Shown here piece by piece: positions 13,996 through 17,668 of a DNA stretch of 17,668 nucleotides; position 1 is the first letter of the stretch, and each line of letters opens with the position of its first letter. The notes under the pieces are model-generated. The model searched no databases and was not told where the DNA came from. It worked only from the letters and a program-made list of their open reading frames with translations. The stretch is from DATLFA01 sp039934635 (GTDB lineage Bacteria > Actinomycetota > Acidimicrobiia > Acidimicrobiales > WLNW01): NCBI GenBank assembly GCA_039934635.1, contig JBDTLT010000103.1, positions 1-17,668 of the forward strand, read 5' to 3'. Made by a program: the position numbers and the translations under genes.

Positions 13996-15024
13996 ATGGC
14001 GCGCGACGTGACGTTCGGGCTCGGCCTCTACACCGGTCAACGCGGTGCCGCTTCGACTCGTCCGCAGTATCGGGACGCGATCGCGCTGGCGCACGCCGCC
14101 GAAGCGGCCGGATTCGACGCGTTCTGGGTGAGCGAGCACCACGGTCTCGACGACGGCTACCTTCCGTCACCGCTGACGCTGCTGGCGGCGATCGCGGGAG
14201 TCACCGAACGCATCACGCTCGGTACCGGTCTGGTCATCGCGCCATTGCACCACCCGTTGCGCATCGCCGAAGACGCGGCGATGGTCGATCAGTTGTCGGG
14301 CGGACGGCTGGTGCTGGGCCTCGGCATCGGGTACGTGGACCACGAGTTCCGCATGTTCGGCTCGCCTTGGCCGCAACGAGGCGCTCGGCTCGCGGAGACC
14401 GTCGAGGTGTTGCGGCGCGCGTGGACGGGCGAACCGTTCTCGTTCGAAGGGCGAACCATGTCCTTCGCCGACGTGCGGGTGACGCCTCGACCGTTCCGCG
14501 ACAGCGGCATCCCGATCTGGCTGGGCGGATACGCCACCCCCGCGGTCGCGCGCGCCGGCCGTATCGCCGACGGGCACCTGACCGGACGGGGAGAACCTCA
14601 CGTGATCGACGCCGCCACCGCCGCGCTGCAATCAGTGCGCCGTCCCGAGCAACACGGTTTCGTGCGTGGCGTGAATATCGTCTGCATGCTCGACGAGCCC
14701 GGCGGCCATGCCGCATCGGCGAGGCGCGCATTTGCGGCACAGCAACTCCGATACGAACGCATTCAAGTCGGACGCGATACCTACTCGTCCCTCGTCGCCG
14801 ATCCCCGTCCCGATCAGGGCCTAGCGGCCGGTTCCATCGATCACTACATCCAAGCGAGCGGGACGGCGGGAGAGCTGGCGGCATCGGTGCGGCGCGTCAT
14901 CGATCAACTCGACGGCTGGCGCGCGATCCACATCGTGCTGCGACTCGTCTTCCCCGGCGAGGACCTCGACCGGCAACTCGAGCGTATCGATCTCGTCGGC
15001 CGACGAGTGCTGCAACACCTATGA
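13996..15024 (+). CDS. LLM-class flavin-dependent oxidoreductase (luciferase-like)
   Basis: A 342-residue luciferase-like TIM-barrel protein: FGLGLYTG (7-14), FDAFWVSEHHG (40-50), ITLGTGLVIAPLHHPLRIAEDAAMVD (73-98, described by its HHP turn), LSGGRLVLGLGIG (100-112) and IPIWLGGYATPAVARAGRIADG (172-193). Family members use FMNH2 or F420 to mono-oxygenate or hydrogenate organic substrates; in actinobacteria either is possible. FMNH2-type enzymes need a separate reductase, and none is in the window. The open frame extends upstream to 13864 inside the MFS gene; the ATG at 13996 with GGAG 5 bases before it gives the normal N-terminus. It lies 10 bases after the MFS stop, suggesting that the transported compound is its substrate or that both act in one pathway. 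Confidence 0.87.
   Translation: MARDVTFGLGLYTGQRGAASTRPQYRDAIALAHAAEAAGFDAFWVSEHHGLDDGYLPSPLTLLAAIAGVTERITLGTGLVIAPLHHPLRIAEDAAMVDQLSGGRLVLGLGIGYVDHEFRMFGSPWPQRGARLAETVEVLRRAWTGEPFSFEGRTMSFADVRVTPRPFRDSGIPIWLGGYATPAVARAGRIADGHLTGRGEPHVIDAATAALQSVRRPEQHGFVRGVNIVCMLDEPGGHAASARRAFAAQQLRYERIQVGRDTYSSLVADPRPDQGLAAGSIDHYIQASGTAGELAASVRRVIDQLDGWRAIHIVLRLVFPGEDLDRQLERIDLVGRRVLQHL
14992..15007. repeat. Perfect 16-base palindrome at the end of the LLM gene
   Basis: The sequence CTCGTCGGCCGACGAG reads the same on both strands. It lies inside the last codons of the LLM gene and about 90 bases before the SnoaL-P450-SDR genes. It could be an operator for an internal promoter, or chance in GC-rich coding DNA. 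There is no hairpin loop or T-run, so it is not a typical terminator. Confidence 0.35.
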
Positions 15025-15083
15025 CACAATGCCGGGGGGCTCGACCGTCGCGCGCTCCGTTCGCGGCCGGAGTCCGACGCTGA

Positions 15084-15090
15084 GGGAGGA
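15084..15090 (+). promoter_or_regulatory. Strong ribosome-binding site GGGAGGA deciding the 15098 start
   Basis: GGGAGGA ends 7 bases before the ATG at 15098. The same frame has an earlier ATG at 15029, but that would add 23 Arg-rich residues with no ribosome site of comparable quality. Confidence 0.6.
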
Positions 15091-15097
15091 GCCGATC

Positions 15098-15622
15098 ATG
15101 ACCGATGACGGTGTCTTGCGAGCGTTGGCGGACAAGGACGAGATCCGCGACGTCATCATGCGTTACAGCCGAGCAGTCGACCGTCTCGATCTCGCGCTGT
15201 TGACGTCTTGTTATCACGCCGACAGTTGGGATGATCACGGTCATTTCAAAGGCACGGGACACGAGTTCGCAGCGTTCATCGTCGAATCGCTGCGGGGCCG
15301 GACTCACCACACGACACACTCGATTGCCAACGTGTTCATCGAACTCGACCAGGCCGATCGCGACGCGGCGCGCGCCGAGTCGTACGCGTTGGCGTACCTG
15401 CGCCGTTGTGATTACTCCGGCGACGAATGGCTCGACGTCTTCGCGGGACGCTACGTCGACGGGTTCGCCCGGCGTGATCGTGTGTGGCGCATCGCCAGCC
15501 GCGTCGTCGTGCACGACTGGTCGACGTCGACGCGGCTCGACGCGGCTACCAGCTTCCCACTACCCATGGATGGCTTCACTCAAGGGACCCGCGATCGCAG
15601 CGATCTCGTGTACCTGCCATGA
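15098..15622 (+). CDS. SnoaL-fold protein resembling bile acid 7-alpha-dehydratase/scytalone dehydratase
   Basis: A 174-residue NTF2-fold protein of the SnoaL_4 type. The N-terminal helix IRDVIMRYSRAVDRLD (16-31) and the THHTTHSIANVFIEL segment (69-83) are family hallmarks. Spacing matches the catalytic set of BaiE (Tyr30, Asp35, His83, Arg146): Y23, D28, H74 and R135 are 5, 46 and 61 residues apart compared with 5, 48 and 63. It may therefore remove water from a hydroxylated ring, though many actinobacterial members of this fold are uncharacterised and some are accessory to ring hydroxylases. A strong GGGAGGA site supports the 15098 start. Its stop overlaps the P450 start (ATGA), so both are translated together. 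A 73-base gap follows the LLM gene, with no TANNNT box that I can see. Confidence 0.78.
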   Translation: MTDDGVLRALADKDEIRDVIMRYSRAVDRLDLALLTSCYHADSWDDHGHFKGTGHEFAAFIVESLRGRTHHTTHSIANVFIELDQADRDAARAESYALAYLRRCDYSGDEWLDVFAGRYVDGFARRDRVWRIASRVVVHDWSTSTRLDAATSFPLPMDGFTQGTRDRSDLVYLP

Positions 15623-16827
15623 CCGAGCGAGTCGTGCTGACGGGCTATCACGACGTGATCGCCGCCTATCGCAACCGTGATCTGCGCCAGGCACTCTTCG
15701 ACGAAGGTGTCGTGATGCAAGACGTCTTGATCAACCTCCACGGCGACGAGCATCGCGCGCGGCGGCGGCTCGAGAACCGGTTGTTCCGCAGGGAGACGTT
15801 CGCCTATTACGAGCGGGAGTTGTTCCCGCAGATCGTCGCCGACACGCTGGCACCACATGTCGCCGCCGGGCAGGCGGAGCTCGTCTCGCTCGGCCACCAG
15901 ATGATGATGAACCTCGGTGCGTTGAGCGCCGGCATCGACCGGCCGGCCGGCACCGCCGAGGAGTCGTTCCGGCTGTACGAGTTCATGATGGTCTTCATCG
16001 AAGGTGCCACGATCGCGAACTATCTCGGCGACAAGGTAGCCCTCGAAGCGAAAGTCCGTGCCGCGCTCGCCGAATTCGACCGTGAGTTCGTGGTGCCCTC
16101 GGCAGAGCGCCGTCGAGCACTGCTGACCCGCGTCGATCGCGGCGAGGACGATGATGGAACCGTGCCCCGTGATGTGCTGACCGTGCTGTTGCGCAACGTC
16201 GACGAACTAGAGCTTGCCGACGATGTCATCTTGCGCGAGATCGCTTTCTATCTTCTCTCGGGCGCGCACACCACCGCAACCAGCTTCACCCGAACCGTGC
16301 ACCGCCTCCTCGACAATTGCGACGACCATCCTGAGGAGCGGCAGCGCGTGATCGACGACCGAGGTTTTGTACAAAGAGCCGTACACGAGGTCTTACGACT
16401 CGAACCGCCGAGCCCCGTGCGGCGGCGACGCGCGATGCGCGACCTGGTGCTCGCTGATGGCACAAAAGTCGTCGCCGGCCAGATTGTCGACCTCGACCTC
16501 GTCGCGGCGAACCGTGACCCCGCGGTGTTCGGTGACAACGCCGATGACTTCGCGCCCGAGCGGCACTTGCCGAACGATGTTCCTCCTTGGGGCACGAGCT
16601 TTGGTACGGGGATGCACGCGTGCATCGGTCAGGATTTGGCCGCGGGATGTCTTGACGACGACGGCACGGACACCGGCGAGCTCCTCGGGCTTGTGCCTCT
16701 CGCCGTGCAATCTGTGTTCCGTGCGGGTGTCAGTCGTCTGCCCGACGATCCACCAGTGGTCGACGAGCTCACCAGTCGGGGCTACTTCAAGCGATATCCG
16801 GTGAAGTTGGAGGCGAGGTCGACATGA
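15619..16827 (+). CDS. Cytochrome P450 monooxygenase with short N-terminus
   Basis: The 402-residue protein has all the P450 landmarks: C-helix HGDEHRARRR (41-50), I-helix LLSGAHTTATSF (212-223), ExxR as E257-VL-R260, and the haem loop FGTGMHACIG (328-337) with C335 as iron ligand. It would insert oxygen into a C-H or C=C bond using electrons from a ferredoxin; no redox partner gene is in the window. Two oddities appear. The I-helix acid before the conserved threonine is His (H217-T218), as in the His-Thr pair of CYP51. The protein also begins about 40-50 residues later than most bacterial P450s, since the HGDEH motif normally lies near residue 90. The frame upstream of 15619 is only a shadow of the preceding gene, so the short N-terminus looks genuine. 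ATGA overlaps join it to both neighbours. Confidence 0.88.
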   Translation: MTERVVLTGYHDVIAAYRNRDLRQALFDEGVVMQDVLINLHGDEHRARRRLENRLFRRETFAYYERELFPQIVADTLAPHVAAGQAELVSLGHQMMMNLGALSAGIDRPAGTAEESFRLYEFMMVFIEGATIANYLGDKVALEAKVRAALAEFDREFVVPSAERRRALLTRVDRGEDDDGTVPRDVLTVLLRNVDELELADDVILREIAFYLLSGAHTTATSFTRTVHRLLDNCDDHPEERQRVIDDRGFVQRAVHEVLRLEPPSPVRRRRAMRDLVLADGTKVVAGQIVDLDLVAANRDPAVFGDNADDFAPERHLPNDVPPWGTSFGTGMHACIGQDLAAGCLDDDGTDTGELLGLVPLAVQSVFRAGVSRLPDDPPVVDELTSRGYFKRYPVKLEARST

Positions 16828-17513
16828 CGCAACGACGGGTGCTCGTCACCGGGGGTGGATCGGGTATCGGCGCCGCGGTCGGCGCCGTTCTTGCCGAGGA
16901 AGGATGGCGAGTACACCTCGCCGATATCAAGCCACCGGCGGATGGTCATGTTCTCGACGTCACTGACGAACAGGCATGGCAGCAATTGTTCGAGACGATC
17001 GGCGACATCGACGCGCTGGTCAATTGTGCGGGTGTGCGTACGAGGTTCATGATCGTCGATATGGAGGTCGCCGAATTTGAGCGCGTCATCGGTATCAACC
17101 TGACCGGCACGTTCCTCGGAGTGCGAGAGGCCTTTCGTCAGTGGCTGCCGGCCGAACGCGCTGGCGGCATCGTCAACATCTCTTCGGTCAATGCGTTCCA
17201 AGCGGTGCAGGGCCAGGTCCACTACGTCGCGTCGAAGGCGGCAGTGGCGATGCTGACGAAGGCCGCGGCGCTCGAGGGTGCCAAGGCCGGTATCCGCGTC
17301 AACGCGATCGCGCCGGGACCTGTCCACACGCCGATGATGGAAGAGCGTCTGCGCGAGCCCGGACAGGAGGAGTGGCTCAACTCGCAAGTACCCCTGGGCC
17401 GCGTCGCGCAGCCGCGCGAGATCGCCGATGCAGTGTCGTACCTGCTCTCGAACCGCGCGTCGTATGTCACGGGCTCGGTGTTGACCGTCGATGGCGGGTG
17501 GACCGCCGAGTAG
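16824..17513 (+). CDS. Short-chain dehydrogenase/reductase (SDR)
   Basis: A 229-residue classical SDR: cofactor motif TGGGSGIG (9-16), NCAG (67-70), N92, catalytic S121, Y134 and K138 in YVASK, and the C-terminal YVTGSVLTVDGGW (214-226). D34 at the end of the second strand (LADIK) favours NAD over NADP. SDRs interconvert alcohols and ketones; coupled to the P450 gene by an ATGA overlap, it most simply oxidises the alcohol made by the P450. It is the last gene of unit F, and a hairpin begins 6 bases after its stop. Confidence 0.9.
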   Translation: MTQRRVLVTGGGSGIGAAVGAVLAEEGWRVHLADIKPPADGHVLDVTDEQAWQQLFETIGDIDALVNCAGVRTRFMIVDMEVAEFERVIGINLTGTFLGVREAFRQWLPAERAGGIVNISSVNAFQAVQGQVHYVASKAAVAMLTKAAALEGAKAGIRVNAIAPGPVHTPMMEERLREPGQEEWLNSQVPLGRVAQPREIADAVSYLLSNRASYVTGSVLTVDGGWTAE

Positions 17514-17518
17514 TACCT

Positions 17519-17549
17519 GTGCCGGGTTCTCGAACGGCGAATCCCGCAC
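17519..17549 (+). terminator. Hairpin after the SDR gene, possible terminator without U-tract
   Basis: GTGCCGGGTTC (17519-17529) can pair with GAATCCCGCAC (17539-17549) over 11 positions with one C-C mismatch and one G-T pair, closing a 9-base loop. It starts 6 bases after the stop codon of the last gene in the unit, a likely terminator position. No T-run follows on either strand, so it would be a U-less terminator of the kind proposed for actinobacteria, or simply an mRNA-end hairpin. Confidence 0.45.
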
Positions 17550-17615
17550 AGAAAAGCTGATCCCGGTGAAAGGAGCTGCGCTGCGCTCGCGATTGTTCGG
17601 GTCACCGGTGATTAG

Positions 17616-17657
17616 TGCGCTCGGAGGGACTTGAACCCCCAACCTTCTGATCCGTAG
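17616..17657 (-). tRNA. 3-prime half of tRNA-Arg(ACG), broken at the anticodon loop; candidate att site
   Basis: On the minus strand this reads as a tRNA from anticodon loop to discriminator base: loop CTACGGA with anticodon ACG at 17655-17653, 3-prime anticodon stem TCAGA, variable loop AGGTT, T-stem and loop GGGGG-TTCAAGT-CCCTC (one G-T pair), acceptor strand CGAGCGC and A73 at 17616. CCA is not encoded (CTA follows). The 5-prime anticodon stem should read TCTGA, but the 11 remaining bases (17658-17668) do not supply it: only one of five positions pairs. The match therefore stops at the 5-prime edge of the anticodon loop, where many tyrosine integrases cross over. The tRNA 5-prime half would in any case lie outside the window, so loss of function is inferred from the unpaired stem only. 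Confidence 0.7.
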
Positions 17658-17668
17658 GACGTCATGCA

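Noticed and set aside
16782..17642. Minus-strand 286-codon open frame beginning inside the tRNA fragment
   Set aside because: It lies antisense to the SDR gene, which has all family motifs, and starts with residues encoded by the tRNA T-arm, a well-known source of false gene starts.
17616..17668. Group I intron in a tRNA anticodon loop as explanation for the broken tRNA
   Set aside because: The match stops before the first loop base rather than within the anticodon, and with only 11 bases left no intron core can be seen. An att site is the simpler reading, although the intron cannot be fully excluded.
1..17668. CRISPR arrays, insertion sequences, toxin-antitoxin pairs or phage genes
   Set aside because: No regularly spaced repeats, transposase motifs or phage-like genes were seen; the only sign of mobility is the tRNA fragment.

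Overview
The window is a dense, GC-rich stretch of bacterial chromosome with 17 protein genes (one cut by the left edge) and a partial tRNA at the right edge. It looks actinobacterial, plausibly from an uncultured Acidimicrobiia-like or related lineage. The reasons are the high GC content, frequent GTG starts, TANNNT promoter boxes without clear -35 boxes, probable leaderless genes, a tRNA end without encoded CCA, and families common in xenobiotic- and steroid-degrading actinobacteria (LLM flavoenzymes, P450, SnoaL-like folds, amidohydrolase-2 proteins). Taxonomy is an inference; no marker gene is present.

Layout: six transcription units alternate in direction. (A, minus, 2565 to beyond 1) SnoaL-like protein, ACMSD-like amidohydrolase, imidazolonepropionase-type amidohydrolase (partial). 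(B, plus, 2661-7386) a complete branched-chain-amino-acid-type (HAAT) ABC importer: lipoprotein binding protein, LivH, LivM, LivG, LivF. (C, minus, 7775-7395) a limonene-1,2-epoxide-hydrolase-like protein with all five catalytic residues. (D, plus, 7847-10440) an FAD dehydrogenase of the fumarate reductase/KstD superfamily, translationally coupled to an FMN alpha-hydroxyacid dehydrogenase. (E, minus, 12656-10449) a second amidohydrolase-2 protein abutting a PanE-fold reductase. (F, plus, 12762-17513) MFS transporter, LLM-class monooxygenase, SnoaL-fold putative dehydratase, cytochrome P450 and SDR, the last three joined by ATGA overlaps. Three divergent intergenic regions (2566-2660, 7776-7846, 12657-12761) carry TAGNNT boxes facing each way.

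Taken together this reads as a catabolic island for an imported small organic molecule, perhaps an oxygenated cyclic or terpenoid/steroid-like acid. There are two uptake systems, two possible monooxygenases, an epoxide hydrolase, a putative dehydratase, several dehydrogenases and three metal hydrolases or decarboxylases. CoA ligases, beta-oxidation genes, ring-cleavage dioxygenases and any transcriptional regulator are absent, so the pathway is incomplete here and the substrate cannot be named.

At the right edge a minus-strand tRNA-Arg(ACG) matches the expected structure from its 3-prime end only to the anticodon loop, then stops matching. This is how an att site left by a tRNA-targeting integrative element looks. 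The geometry puts such an element to the right of this window. There is no stretch over 300 bases without a gene.
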